Source of the DNA: Prauserella cavernicola
Lineage (GTDB): Bacteria > Actinomycetota > Actinomycetes > Mycobacteriales > Pseudonocardiaceae
Assembly (NCBI RefSeq): GCF_016595675.1
Contig: NZ_JAENJH010000002.1
Location: 682,001-746,000, forward strand
Length of the DNA: 64,000 nucleotides
Direction: 5' to 3'
Below, in pieces: positions 7,199 through 15,552 of this stretch (the stretch's first letter is position 1; every line of letters begins with the position of its first letter). The position numbers and the translations under genes are program-made. The notes below the pieces were generated by a model. It was not told where the DNA came from. It saw only the letters and a program-made list of their open reading frames with translations, and did no database searches.

Positions 7199-9423
7199 GC
7201 AGCTTCCGGCTCGCACTCAGGGTCCTTCGCGTCGACCGGCGCACCCGGACCTCGGCGATCCTCACCGGCATCGGTGTCGCCATCGCCACGGGTCTGGTGC
7301 TGCTGCTCGTCAGCCTTCCGTTCGCCACCGAGGCGCGCGGAGACCGTTCCATGTGGCAGCAGCCGGGCTACGGCTCGGAGGGGGCCGGAACCCCCTCGAT
7401 GTGGCTGGCCAACACGGAGGACTACGCGCAGGGCAAGCAGATCACGCGGGTGGACGTCGCCGCGCTGGGGGACGCGGGCTCCATCGAGCTGCCACCCGGG
7501 GTCGACAAGATGCCCGCTCCCGGCGAGACGCTGCTCTCGCCGGCGCTGGCCGAGATGGCCGACGGGGCGCCCGGCTCCCAGCTGGCCGATCGCTACGGGG
7601 AGCAGGTCGGCGCGATCGGTGAGGACGCGCTGAAGTACCCGGACCAGTTGGTGGCGCTCGTCGGCCACGCGCCGGACGACATGCCGGCGCGCGCGTTCGA
7701 GCAGCCGGGCTTCGTGATCGGTGGCGGCCAGCAGGACGGGCTGCTGCAGCTGCTCGCCGGTGTCGGCGTGGTGGTGCTGCTCGTGCCGAGCCTGGTGCTG
7801 GTGGCGTCGTCGTCGCGGCTCATCGCGGCCAGGCGGGAACGCAGGCTCGCCGCGCTGCGGCTGGCCGGTGCCACGCCCAAGCAGGTGATCTCGATGGTCA
7901 CCGCCGAGACGGCCATCGCGGCCGTGGGCGGGGCGCTGCTCGGCGCCGCCGTGAGCCCGCTGCTGCACATGCTCGCGACGTACGTGCCCTGGGACGGCGG
8001 CACGTGGCTGTCGACCGACTTCCAGCTGCCGCTGGCCGTTGCCATCCCGATCGTCGTCGCGATGCCCGCGCTGGTGCTGCTGGCGGCGGTGCTCGGCCTG
8101 CGCAGGGTGATGGCGACGCCGCTCGGTGCCACGGGCTCGCACCAGCAGAAGCCGCTGCACTGGTGGCGACTGCTGTCGCTGCCGCTGGCCGGACTGTTCT
8201 TCGCCTTCATGGTGTCGACGGCCAACGACGAGATGGGCATGCTGCTCGTCCTGCTCGGGCTGGCGATGATCGTGGGCTCGGCCGCGCTGGTCGGCCCGTG
8301 GGTGACCTCGGCCATCGGGGGTGTCTTTACGCGGGTCTGGCGCAAGCCCTCGGTGCTGCTGGCCGGCAGGCGACTGCGCGAGGACCCGAGGGGTGCCTAC
8401 CGCGCCTCGGCCGGTGTCGTGCTGGCGGTGTTCACGGGCTCGATGGCGCTGACGCTCATGCCGAGCTTCGAGTCGCAGGCCGGATCGAGCTCGCCGTACC
8501 AGGACTCGGTGCTGTACCTGTCCGCCGACGGTCAGCGCGGGGAGCAGATCGCCGAGGAGACCAACGCCGCACTGGAACGCTACGGCCAGCAGGAGCGGGC
8601 CGTCGCCATCCCCCAGGTGGTGCTGAACAACGAGATAGGCGGCGAGACGGCGCAGGTCATGGACTGCGAGCAGGCCGAGAAGCTGGTGCAGCTGGACATG
8701 TCGGGAGCGTGTGGGGGCGCGCCCGCGATCTACAGCCCGTACCCGATGGACCTGAACGGCGTGACCGTCGCCGCCGAGTTCGACCAGCAGGGAGCGCCGC
8801 TGCCCGAGGGCACGCCGGTGCACCAGATCCGGCAGGACACCGACCAGCTCAACAGCGTGACGATCATCGATCCCGGGCTGGTTCCCGCGTCGGTCGAGTC
8901 GAACTACGTGACCGTGGCGGTGCCGACGACGCCGGAGAACAAGGAGGTCGTGCGTACCGCGCTGGCCTCGGCGGCCGGCGGCGAGATGATCGAGAGCAGG
9001 GACGCCCTACTGGCGAGCCAGGACGACCAGTTGGCCGACCTGCGCAGGGTCACCGTGATCGGCCTCGTGGCCGCGTCGGTGCTCAGCGGGTGCAGTGCGG
9101 CGATCTCCACGGCGGGCTCGGTGATGGACCGGCGCCGGACGTTCGGGGCCCTCATCGCCGCGGGCACGCCGGTGAAGGTGCTGGCCAAGGCCCTGCGGAC
9201 GGAGGCCGCGATGCCCGCGCTCGTCGCCACGATCGGTGCCGGTGCTGTCGGGGTGCTGGTGGGAATGGGGCTCTACAGCCTCGTCGAAGACGAGGCCTCG
9301 GTGGTGCTGACGCCGTGGCTCGCGGCGCCGGTGGTGCTCGGAGCGGGAGTGGCCGTGCTGGCCGCCTCGGTCTGCACGCCGGCACTGAACCGGGTCCGCG
9401 CGGAGCCGCTCGCCGAGGAATGA
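7195..9423 (+). CDS. FtsX-like ABC permease
   Basis: 742 residues. There is an N-terminal membrane segment (ILTGIGVAIATGLVLLLVS), a group of four segments between about residues 180 and 380, a roughly 220-residue extracytoplasmic domain, and a last group of three or four segments at the C-terminus. RRERRLAALRLAGAT and RRRTFGALIAAGTPVKV are the paired FtsX core motifs. With the ATPase it forms a MacB/BceAB-like mechanotransmission exporter, probably for lipids, peptides or antibiotics. The kinase and regulator sit divergently, an arrangement common for antibiotic-resistance modules. The substrate is unknown. Confidence 0.9.
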   Translation: MSSFRLALRVLRVDRRTRTSAILTGIGVAIATGLVLLLVSLPFATEARGDRSMWQQPGYGSEGAGTPSMWLANTEDYAQGKQITRVDVAALGDAGSIELPPGVDKMPAPGETLLSPALAEMADGAPGSQLADRYGEQVGAIGEDALKYPDQLVALVGHAPDDMPARAFEQPGFVIGGGQQDGLLQLLAGVGVVVLLVPSLVLVASSSRLIAARRERRLAALRLAGATPKQVISMVTAETAIAAVGGALLGAAVSPLLHMLATYVPWDGGTWLSTDFQLPLAVAIPIVVAMPALVLLAAVLGLRRVMATPLGATGSHQQKPLHWWRLLSLPLAGLFFAFMVSTANDEMGMLLVLLGLAMIVGSAALVGPWVTSAIGGVFTRVWRKPSVLLAGRRLREDPRGAYRASAGVVLAVFTGSMALTLMPSFESQAGSSSPYQDSVLYLSADGQRGEQIAEETNAALERYGQQERAVAIPQVVLNNEIGGETAQVMDCEQAEKLVQLDMSGACGGAPAIYSPYPMDLNGVTVAAEFDQQGAPLPEGTPVHQIRQDTDQLNSVTIIDPGLVPASVESNYVTVAVPTTPENKEVVRTALASAAGGEMIESRDALLASQDDQLADLRRVTVIGLVAASVLSGCSAAISTAGSVMDRRRTFGALIAAGTPVKVLAKALRTEAAMPALVATIGAGAVGVLVGMGLYSLVEDEASVVLTPWLAAPVVLGAGVAVLAASVCTPALNRVRAEPLAEE

Positions 9424-9441
9424 CCAGGGGGTGCGAGAGGG

Positions 9442-9467
9442 GCCCCGTCACCGACAGGTGGCGGGGC
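9442..9467. terminator. Bidirectional hairpin terminator
   Basis: GCCCCGTCACC pairs with GGTGGCGGGGC (11 bp, one G-U) around a GACA loop, and TCTT follows on the + strand. It lies between the FtsX permease stop (9423) and the convergent MarR gene stop (9471), so it can end both transcripts. Confidence 0.75.
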
Positions 9468-9470
9468 TCT

Positions 9471-9905
9471 TCACCTGAGGTCGGTGAGCCTGCGCGAACA
9501 CGAGCGCAGCGCCTGGCGCAGTGCCTCGACCTGCGCCTCGTCGAGGTCGGCGAGCATCTCGCGTTCGAGTGCGTCCACCTCGTCGTCCAGTTCGGCCAGC
9601 GCCTGCTCACCCTGGTCGGTGAGGCTGACGTGCAGCACGCGCCGGTTGCCGGGAGCGGGCGCCTTGTCGACCAGGCCGCGGCGCTGGAGGCTCGTCACCA
9701 GCTCCTGCATCGTCTGGGCGCTCACGAACGAACGCCGGGCCAGCTGCGCCGACGACTGCCCCGGCTGGCCGCGCAGCGTGGTGAGCGCCGTGTACTGCGC
9801 GGTGGTGAGGCCGTGTGGCCGCAGCACCGACTCGAGATGTCCGCGCACGGCCTGTTCCAGCCGCTTCACGAGGTAAGCGGTGCGCACCTCGTGTCCGCCG
9901 GTCAC
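9471..9905 (-). CDS. MarR-family transcriptional regulator
   Basis: 144 residues. The winged-helix region includes LTTAQYTALTTLRGQPGQSS, the recognition helix SFVSAQTMQELVTSL and the wing RAPAPGNRR-like segment (KAPAPGNRRVLHVSLT), framed by dimerisation helices at both ends. GTG 9905 overlaps the trmB stop by four bases (GTGA), so it is expressed with the tRNA methyltransferase. MarR proteins usually repress transport or detoxification genes in response to phenolic ligands; the target is not evident. Confidence 0.88.
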   Translation of the reverse strand: MTGGHEVRTAYLVKRLEQAVRGHLESVLRPHGLTTAQYTALTTLRGQPGQSSAQLARRSFVSAQTMQELVTSLQRRGLVDKAPAPGNRRVLHVSLTDQGEQALAELDDEVDALEREMLADLDEAQVEALRQALRSCSRRLTDLR

Positions 9906-10600
9906 GGCAGCTTCTCGAAGATCAGGTCCCTGCTCACGCGGCCCTCCTCCTCGGCGCGCTGCTCGAACTTGGTCACCGGCCGCCACTCGGGCCGGGGCGC
10001 CCAGCCGTCGAACCGGTTGCGCAGCGCCGGCTCGGCCTCGCAGACCTCGAGCATCTGCTCGGCGTAGTTCTCCCAGTCGGTGGCCAGGTGCAGGGTGCCG
10101 CCGGAGGCGAGCCGCGAGGCGACCAGCTTCACGAAGTCGGGCTGCACGAGCCGCCGTTTGTGGTGGCGCTTCTTCGGCCACGGGTCCGGGAAGAAGATCC
10201 GCACGCCTGCCAGCGAGTCCCCGTCGACGTGCTGGGTCAGCAGCGGAACGGCGTCGCCGTGGAGCAGTCGCAGGTTGACCACGCCGAGCCGCTCGGCGCG
10301 CAGCATCAGCTGTCCGAGCCCGGCCTCGTAGACCTCGGCGGCGACGTAGTTCACCTCGGGCGCGGCCGCCGCGAGCTGCGAGGTCGTCTCCCCCATGCCG
10401 GAGCCGATCTCCAGCACCACGGGGGCGGCGCGGCCGAACCACTCCGCGAAGTCGATCGTTCCCGGCGCGAGTTCGGACACCGTGCGGCCCAGCTGCGGCC
10501 ACGCGGTCTCCCACGCACGTTGCTGGCCGACCGTCATCCGTCCGCCGCGCTTGACGTAGCTGACGACGCTACGCAGCCGCGGCTCCTGCTCGCTCTCCAC
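9902..10600 (-). CDS. trmB: tRNA (guanine-N7)-methyltransferase TrmB
   Basis: 232 residues. TrmB methylates G46 in the variable loop of tRNAs using SAM. The SAM-binding motif is VVLEIGSGMGE and the family signature is FFPDPWPKKRHHKRRL, which contains the catalytic and tRNA-contacting residues; TDWENYAEQM near the end is also conserved. The length matches the family (about 220-240). It is followed by an overlapping MarR gene and preceded, 22 bases away, by a gene of unknown function on the same strand. Confidence 0.95.
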   Translation of the reverse strand: MESEQEPRLRSVVSYVKRGGRMTVGQQRAWETAWPQLGRTVSELAPGTIDFAEWFGRAAPVVLEIGSGMGETTSQLAAAAPEVNYVAAEVYEAGLGQLMLRAERLGVVNLRLLHGDAVPLLTQHVDGDSLAGVRIFFPDPWPKKRHHKRRLVQPDFVKLVASRLASGGTLHLATDWENYAEQMLEVCEAEPALRNRFDGWAPRPEWRPVTKFEQRAEEEGRVSRDLIFEKLP

Positions 10601-10622
10601 GAGCAGGCACGATAGCCGCGGC

Positions 10623-11150
10623 TCAGCGCACCGCTTCGAACTCCCCCAGCCGGGCGCGCAACCCGGCGAGGCCCGCGACCGCGATGGGCTCCGGTGTGGT
10701 GAGGCTGTGGGCGGGCAGCACGTCGATCCAGCCGTCGTGCCGTTCGGTGGTCAGCACCGTGGTCGGGATGCGGTGACCCGACCGGCCGCCCTCCGAGGGC
10801 ATGAACTCCCAGTAGCCCGACTCGCCGTCGGCGGCCCACGGCACGAACTCCCAGCCGGGCCGCTTGGTGAGCAGTTTGTCGATGCGGTCCTCCACCCGGA
10901 AGCCGTCCTCACGACTGCCGAGCTGGCCCGCCGCGACGGCCCGCAGCCACCACGGTGAGGGCACCGGTCCCTCCATGGCGCACGCGGCTCGATAGAGCGC
11001 GAGGACCTTCTTTTCCGGAGCCCGGTGGATCCACGCCGTTCGCATTTCGGCAGGCGTGTTCGCGGAGCGGGAGTCGCGAGGCAGTTCGATGGCCCGAGAC
11101 CACTCGAGCTCGACCATCGGTTCCAGGCGGGGAATCTCTGTCACCGTCAA
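10623..11150 (-). CDS. Conserved hypothetical protein
   Basis: 175 residues, not recognised. The start is TTG at 11150, chosen because GGAGGTGA sits six bases upstream. The protein is soluble with no membrane segment. It is rich in Trp (WSRAIELP, WIHRAPEK, PWWLRAV, WEFVPW, GYWEFMP, GWIDVLP), which suggests a compact mixed alpha/beta fold. It lies directly upstream of trmB on the same strand (22-base gap) and is probably co-transcribed with it. No function is proposed. Confidence 0.7.
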   Translation of the reverse strand: MTVTEIPRLEPMVELEWSRAIELPRDSRSANTPAEMRTAWIHRAPEKKVLALYRAACAMEGPVPSPWWLRAVAAGQLGSREDGFRVEDRIDKLLTKRPGWEFVPWAADGESGYWEFMPSEGGRSGHRIPTTVLTTERHDGWIDVLPAHSLTTPEPIAVAGLAGLRARLGEFEAVR

Positions 11151-11271
11151 GGGTCACCTCCGTGGAAGTCCTGACGGGTGGTTCCCAATATCCCCTGTTG
11201 AGCGCGGTTTCAGTGCCCGAAGTGGGGGTGCTCACACGTCGTTAACGCGTTCTTAATCGCCTGAACACGAG

Positions 11272-11314
11272 AAAGAGGCCCGGACTGCCCCCGAATTGCG
11301 GTCCGAGCCTCTTT
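11272..11314. terminator. Long hairpin terminator
   Basis: A 17-base left arm (starting AAAGAGGCCCGG) pairs with a right arm ending CCGAGCCTCTTT with two mismatches, around a loop of about nine bases. T-runs follow on the + strand (TTTTTCTTT), and the other strand also reads CTCTTTCTC after the stem. It lies 83 bases past the stop of the minus-strand ABC permease at 11397, and would shield the gene at 11150 from read-through. Confidence 0.8.
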
Positions 11315-11396
11315 TTCTTTCCCCGTTATCCGATCCCGCCGCCCCCGAATTTCGCGGCTGAGGTCCGGATTTTTCCCCTGTGGTGGTTCTGTGCGG

Positions 11397-12164
11397 TTAC
11401 GCGTCGCGCTTCTTCGCCGTGACCACCGCGGCGGCCAGCAGCACCGCGGCGAAGGCCGCGAAGTAGGCCAGTGCCCAGCCGGGGCTCAGCGGGCTGGTCG
11501 ACAGCGGCATCCCGGCGTCGGCTGCCCTGGACCCGTTGGACGTCCCGTCGCCCATCAGGAACTTGTTGGCGACGTTGAACGGCAGCCACTTGTAGATGTC
11601 ATCGCCGATGTTCGGGATGAGCTGGACGAGGCCCTCGACGGCGAGGCTGTAGATCATCAGCAGCGAGATGGCGCCCGCGCTGTGCCGCACGAGGATGCCG
11701 ACGGCGACGGCGATCACGGCGGCGAGCCCGTAGAGCACGCCCACGCCGGCGACGTTGATCCAGTCGGCAGTGCTGTTGAGCGCGAGGTCGGCCTCGGGCT
11801 GCAGCAGCAGCGAGATGCCGTAGCACGCGAAAGCGGTGATCTCGCCGATCACGAGCGCCAGCAGGCCGATCACCGTGGTCTTCGCGACCAGTGCCGCGCC
11901 GCGGTTCGGCACCGCCTGGAACGTGGTGCGGATGGTGCCGAAGCGGTACTCGGTGGTGATGGCCAGTGCGGCCAGCACCATGATCACGGCCAGCCCGAAG
12001 TTGTACCCGAACTGGGTGGTCGCGACGGTGGCCGGGAAGTCCTCGCTGGCGTTGCCGACGATGAGGGCGGTGAAGCCGGTGGTCACCACGAGCGCGACGA
12101 TCGCGCACCACCACGGCGACCGGGTGGACAGCAGCTTGATCCGTTCGACTGCGAGCAGTGTCAT
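11397..12164 (-). CDS. ABC-2 type transporter permease
   Basis: 255 residues with six hydrophobic segments. It starts MTLLAVERIKLLSTRSPWWC, a pattern common in actinobacterial ABC-2 permeases, and contains EYRFGTIRTTFQAVP, the coupling-region signature of this group. It is 29 bases downstream of its ATPase gene and probably in one operon with it. Such two-gene exporters are often involved in bacteriocin, antibiotic or lipid export; the substrate is not shown. Confidence 0.85.
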   Translation of the reverse strand: MTLLAVERIKLLSTRSPWWCAIVALVVTTGFTALIVGNASEDFPATVATTQFGYNFGLAVIMVLAALAITTEYRFGTIRTTFQAVPNRGAALVAKTTVIGLLALVIGEITAFACYGISLLLQPEADLALNSTADWINVAGVGVLYGLAAVIAVAVGILVRHSAGAISLLMIYSLAVEGLVQLIPNIGDDIYKWLPFNVANKFLMGDGTSNGSRAADAGMPLSTSPLSPGWALAYFAAFAAVLLAAAVVTAKKRDA

Positions 12165-12193
12165 CGTGTTTCCTCGGTTTCGGTGGTGGCTCG

Positions 12194-13135
12194 TCAGTTG
12201 GCTGTGGGGGCCAGCGCCTGCTGCGCCTCGGTCTCGAGATCGGCGTGGTACTCCACGGAGTCGCCGGTGATCTGCATGAACGCCTGCTCGAGCGAACCGC
12301 GCTGGGGGCTCAGCTCGTGCAGGACCGCACCCTGCTCCATGGCGATCTCGCCGATCTTGTCGCTGTCCAAACCGGACACGAGAATGCCGTCGTCGGAGTC
12401 GGTGATCGTGGCGCTGGCGCCCTCGAGTGCGCCTCGCAGCACCGCGAGCTGCGGGCTGCGCACCTTGACGCTGTTCTCGCTGGCGCGGGCGACGAAGTCG
12501 TCGGTGGTGGTCTGCGAGATCAGCTTGCCCTTGCCGATCACCACGAGCTCGGTGGCGGTGAGCGCCATCTCGGACAGCAGGTGGCTCGACACGAACACCG
12601 TGCGGCCCTCACTGGCGAGCCGGTGCATGAACTTGCGGATCCAGAGGATGCCCTCGGGGTCGAGGCCGTTGACGGGCTCGTCGAACAGCAGCACCTCGGG
12701 GTCGCCGAGCAGCGCGGCCGCGATGCCGAGCCGCTGCGACATGCCGAGCGAGAAACCGCCGGCGCGCTTGTTCGCGACACTGCTCAGGCCGACGATGTCC
12801 AGTACCTCGTCCACGCGACGCGGCGAGATCTTGTTGGACTTCGCCATCCACGCGAGGTGTGCCTTCGCCGAGCGGTTGGGGTGCACCCACCTGGCGTCGA
12901 GCAGGGCGCCGACCGTCCGGAGTGGATGGTCGAGGTCGTGGTAGCGCTTGCCGCCGATGCGAACCTGTCCCGCGGTCGGGTTGTCCAGGCCGAGCATCAT
13001 GCGCATGCTGGTGGACTTTCCCGCGCCGTTGGGGCCGAGGAAGCCGGTGACCTTGCCCGGCGTGACGCTGAACGTCAGGTTGTCCACCGCGAGCGTCTTG
13101 CCGTACCGCTTGGTGAGGCCCTGTGCCTCGATCAT
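12194..13135 (-). CDS. ABC transporter ATP-binding protein (ABC-2/CcmA type)
   Basis: 313 residues. Walker A is GPNGAGKST, the signature is FSLGMSQRLGIAAALL, Walker B is VLLFDEPVNGLDPEG, and the H-loop is VSSHLLSEM. The C-terminal about 90 residues form the extension typical of drug and bacteriocin exporters. Two adjacent ATG codons follow AGGAGG; the second (13135) has the better spacing. It is paired with the permease at 11397. A TetR gene lies divergently at 13401. Confidence 0.92.
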   Translation of the reverse strand: MIEAQGLTKRYGKTLAVDNLTFSVTPGKVTGFLGPNGAGKSTSMRMMLGLDNPTAGQVRIGGKRYHDLDHPLRTVGALLDARWVHPNRSAKAHLAWMAKSNKISPRRVDEVLDIVGLSSVANKRAGGFSLGMSQRLGIAAALLGDPEVLLFDEPVNGLDPEGILWIRKFMHRLASEGRTVFVSSHLLSEMALTATELVVIGKGKLISQTTTDDFVARASENSVKVRSPQLAVLRGALEGASATITDSDDGILVSGLDSDKIGEIAMEQGAVLHELSPQRGSLEQAFMQITGDSVEYHADLETEAQQALAPTAN

Positions 13136-13374
13136 CATGTCCTCCTGGTGCGACTGGCCGCCGCTGTGACGCTTGCAAAGTGTGCGTGGCATTCCTGGCG
13201 TTCCCCCGTGGCCGGTCCGCCCGCGCTGAGACCATCGTTTCCGACGGGGACCCCTTCGCGCGTCATCCTCGAGACCTAACTTGGGATTCGCCTATGGTCG
13301 TAGCTTGGCCGATTCGGCCGCTCCCTGCCGATCGGTGATGACCCTGAGTTGACCCTGAACTCGGTGGCGAGGGT

Positions 13375-13394
13375 TAATGAACTGCGGTTCAATA
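13375..13394. promoter_or_regulatory. Inverted repeat, probable TetR operator
   Basis: TAATGAAC - TGCG - GTTCAATA: two eight-base arms with one mismatch (TGAAC/GTTCA is perfect) six bases upstream of the TetR start. A TTGACC at about 13350 could be a -35 element. Position and symmetry fit autoregulation by the gene at 13401, and possibly control of the divergent ABC operon. Confidence 0.6.
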
Positions 13395-13400
13395 ACTACC

Positions 13401-13976
13401 ATGGCGCGACCGAGGAGCATCAGTGACGAGCGCCTGCTGACGGCCACCGGAGCGGTGATCAGCAGAGCGGGTTCGGGGTTCACACTCGCGCAGGTCGCCG
13501 AGGAGGCCGGGGTCGCGGTCGGCAGCGTGGCCCAGCGTTTCGGCTCGAAGAAAGGGCTGCTCCAGGCGCTGAGCAAGGCAGGGCGCGAGCAGGCGATCAC
13601 TCGAGTTCGCGACGCCGCCGGCGCGGCCGCGGGGCCGAGGGAGGCGCTGCGGGACGCGCTGGTGACCGTCTATGCGGGACTCGGCGACGCCGCAGAGGCG
13701 GCCAACAGTCTCGGTCAGCTCGCCGCCGATCTCGCCGACTCCGACCTGCGCTCGCTGCTCGGTGAGCACTACGCGGCGCTGGAGTCGGAGCTCCGTTCGC
13801 TCGTCATCCTCGCGGTGGACACCGGGTGGCGGGGGCCCTCTCCCGAGATCGCCGCGCGCACGTTGCTGGCGACGGTCAACGGCGCGGCGCTCGACTGGTC
13901 GATCCGGCCGCGTGGCGCGTTGTCCGACCGCCTGGCCGAGGACGTCGATTCGATAGTGGGGAGCTGGTACGCATGA
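13401..13976 (+). CDS. TetR-family transcriptional regulator
   Basis: 191 residues. The HTH lies near the N-terminus (FTLAQVAEEAGVAVGSVAQRFGSKKGLLQAL), followed by a helical ligand-binding domain. An inverted repeat lies just upstream. Its TGA overlaps the ATG of the broken SDR gene by four bases, so the pair was an operon. A role in controlling that SDR and/or the divergent ABC exporter is inferred from position. Confidence 0.88.
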   Translation: MARPRSISDERLLTATGAVISRAGSGFTLAQVAEEAGVAVGSVAQRFGSKKGLLQALSKAGREQAITRVRDAAGAAAGPREALRDALVTVYAGLGDAAEAANSLGQLAADLADSDLRSLLGEHYAALESELRSLVILAVDTGWRGPSPEIAARTLLATVNGAALDWSIRPRGALSDRLAEDVDSIVGSWYA

Positions 13977-14899
13977 CCGAGTCCGTGCGGGACCTGCGAG
14001 GCAGGGTCGCGGTGGTCACGGGGGCGACGCGCGGGTGCGGGCGTGCCATCGCCGTCGAACCGGGGCGCGCGGGCGCCACCGTGTTCGTCACCGGGCGCAG
14101 CACGCGCGAGCGGCGCTCGGCGATGGCGAGGCCGGAGACCATCGAGCAGACCGCCGAACTGGTGGACGCAGCGGGCGGCAGGGGTATCCCGGTGCGCTGC
14201 GACTTCTCCGTGGTGGCCGACGTGGATGCGCTCGTCGCGCGCATCGAGTCCGAAGTAGAGGGGCGCTTCGACGTGCTGGTGGACGACGTGTGGGGCGGCG
14301 ACCCCTACGCCGACTTCGCCTCGCGCTTCTGGGGTCCGATCTGGACAACGCGCTCACGATGGTGCGCAACGGGCTGGAGACCCACCTGATCGCGCTGCAC
14401 CGGCTGCTGCCGCTGCTGGTGCGGCGCGAGGGCGGCCTCGCGATCGAGGTCACCGACGGCGACACCGAGGACTACGTCGGCGCGGGTGTGGCCTACTACC
14501 TGGTGAAGTCCGGCGTGCGCGCCATCGGCAGGGCACTGGGCGCCGAGCTGGCGAAGCAGGGCTGCACCGGGCTCACCGTGGCGCCGGGGTTCCTGCGTTC
14601 CGAGGCGATGCTCGACCACTTCGGAGTCACCGAGGCCACGTGGCGCGACGCGACCGCGGCCGATCCGCACTTCGCGGTGCCGCCAGACGCCCTACTACCT
14701 CGCGCGCGGGGTCGTCTCGCTGGCGCGGGACGGCGACGTCGGCCGGTTCGCGGGACAGGCACTGGCGTCGTGGACGCTCATGCGCACCTACGGCGTCACC
14801 GATGTCGACGGCAGCCAGCCGGACTTCGGCCGCTGGATGGCCGACGTCGTGACACCGGGCCTCGACCCTGTGCAGGCCGATCCGGCCAGGTACCGCTAA
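13973..14899 (+). pseudogene. SDR-family oxidoreductase with two compensating frameshifts
   Basis: The reading starts at ATG 13973 with LRGRVAVVTGATRGCGRAIA, an SDR Rossmann motif, and runs to about 14335 (FASRFWG). Homology then continues in the next frame (SDLDNALTMVRNGLETH, then AYYLVKSGVRAIGRALGAEL with the catalytic Tyr and Lys) until about 14690. It then returns to the original frame (TPYYLARGVVSLARDGDV) and ends at TAA 14899. One base seems lost near a GGGG run at 14331-14335 and two bases near 14690. All three parts are well conserved with normal codon use, so either the gene died recently or the assembly has errors. An intact gene would encode about 309 residues. Confidence 0.8.
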
Positions 14900-15552
14900 C
14901 CGGCTCCGGGCCTGGCCAGTCCCGTCTCGTAGGCGAGCACCACCGCCTGCACACGGTCGCGCAGGTCGAGCTTGGCCAGTATCCGGCCGACGTGGGTCTT
15001 CACCGTGGCCTCTGACAGGAACAGCGCGCCCGCGATCTCGGTGTTCGACAGGCCTTTCGCGACGAGCGTCAGTACCTCGCGCTCCCGGTCGGTGAGCACG
15101 TCGAGCACCGACGCGTCGCGCGGCGGCACCCTGCCGTCGCCGAGAAAACGGTCGAGCAGCCGCTTGGTCACCGCCGGTGAGACCACGGCGTCGCCGAGCG
15201 CGACCGAGCGCAGCGCCGACACCAGGTGATCGGGCGGGGTGTCCTTGAGCAGGAAGCCGCTCGCGCCGCTCTGCAGCGCGGAGTAGACGTACTCGTCGAG
15301 GTCGAACGTGGTCATCACCAGCACCTTCGACGTGGCGTCGTCGACGATCCGCTTGGTCGCCTCCACTCCGTCCAGCACCGGCATCCGCACGTCCATGAGC
15401 ACGACGTCGGGCCGCAGCTCGGCCGCGAGACGCACCGCCTCGGCCCCGTTGGCGGCCTCGCCGGCCACCTCGATGTCGTCCTGCGCGCCGAGCACCATGC
15501 GGAAACCGACGCGCATGAGTTCCTGGTCGTCCACCAACAACACCCGGATCAC
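14896..15552 (-). CDS. NarL/LuxR-family response regulator
   Basis: 218 residues. The receiver domain has LLVDDQE, the phospho-acceptor Asp in VLMDVRMPV, VMTTFD and FLLKDTPP; the HTH includes LTDREREVLTLVAKGLSNTEI and SEATVKTHVG. GTG 15552 overlaps the kinase stop by four bases. The gene is a paralogue of the regulator at 3952, with the same kinase-regulator order and overlap. The stop overlaps the end of the convergent SDR remnant. The nearest divergent genes are the dynamin cluster, but a regulatory link is only positional. Confidence 0.93.
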   Translation of the reverse strand: MIRVLLVDDQELMRVGFRMVLGAQDDIEVAGEAANGAEAVRLAAELRPDVVLMDVRMPVLDGVEATKRIVDDATSKVLVMTTFDLDEYVYSALQSGASGFLLKDTPPDHLVSALRSVALGDAVVSPAVTKRLLDRFLGDGRVPPRDASVLDVLTDREREVLTLVAKGLSNTEIAGALFLSEATVKTHVGRILAKLDLRDRVQAVVLAYETGLARPGAG

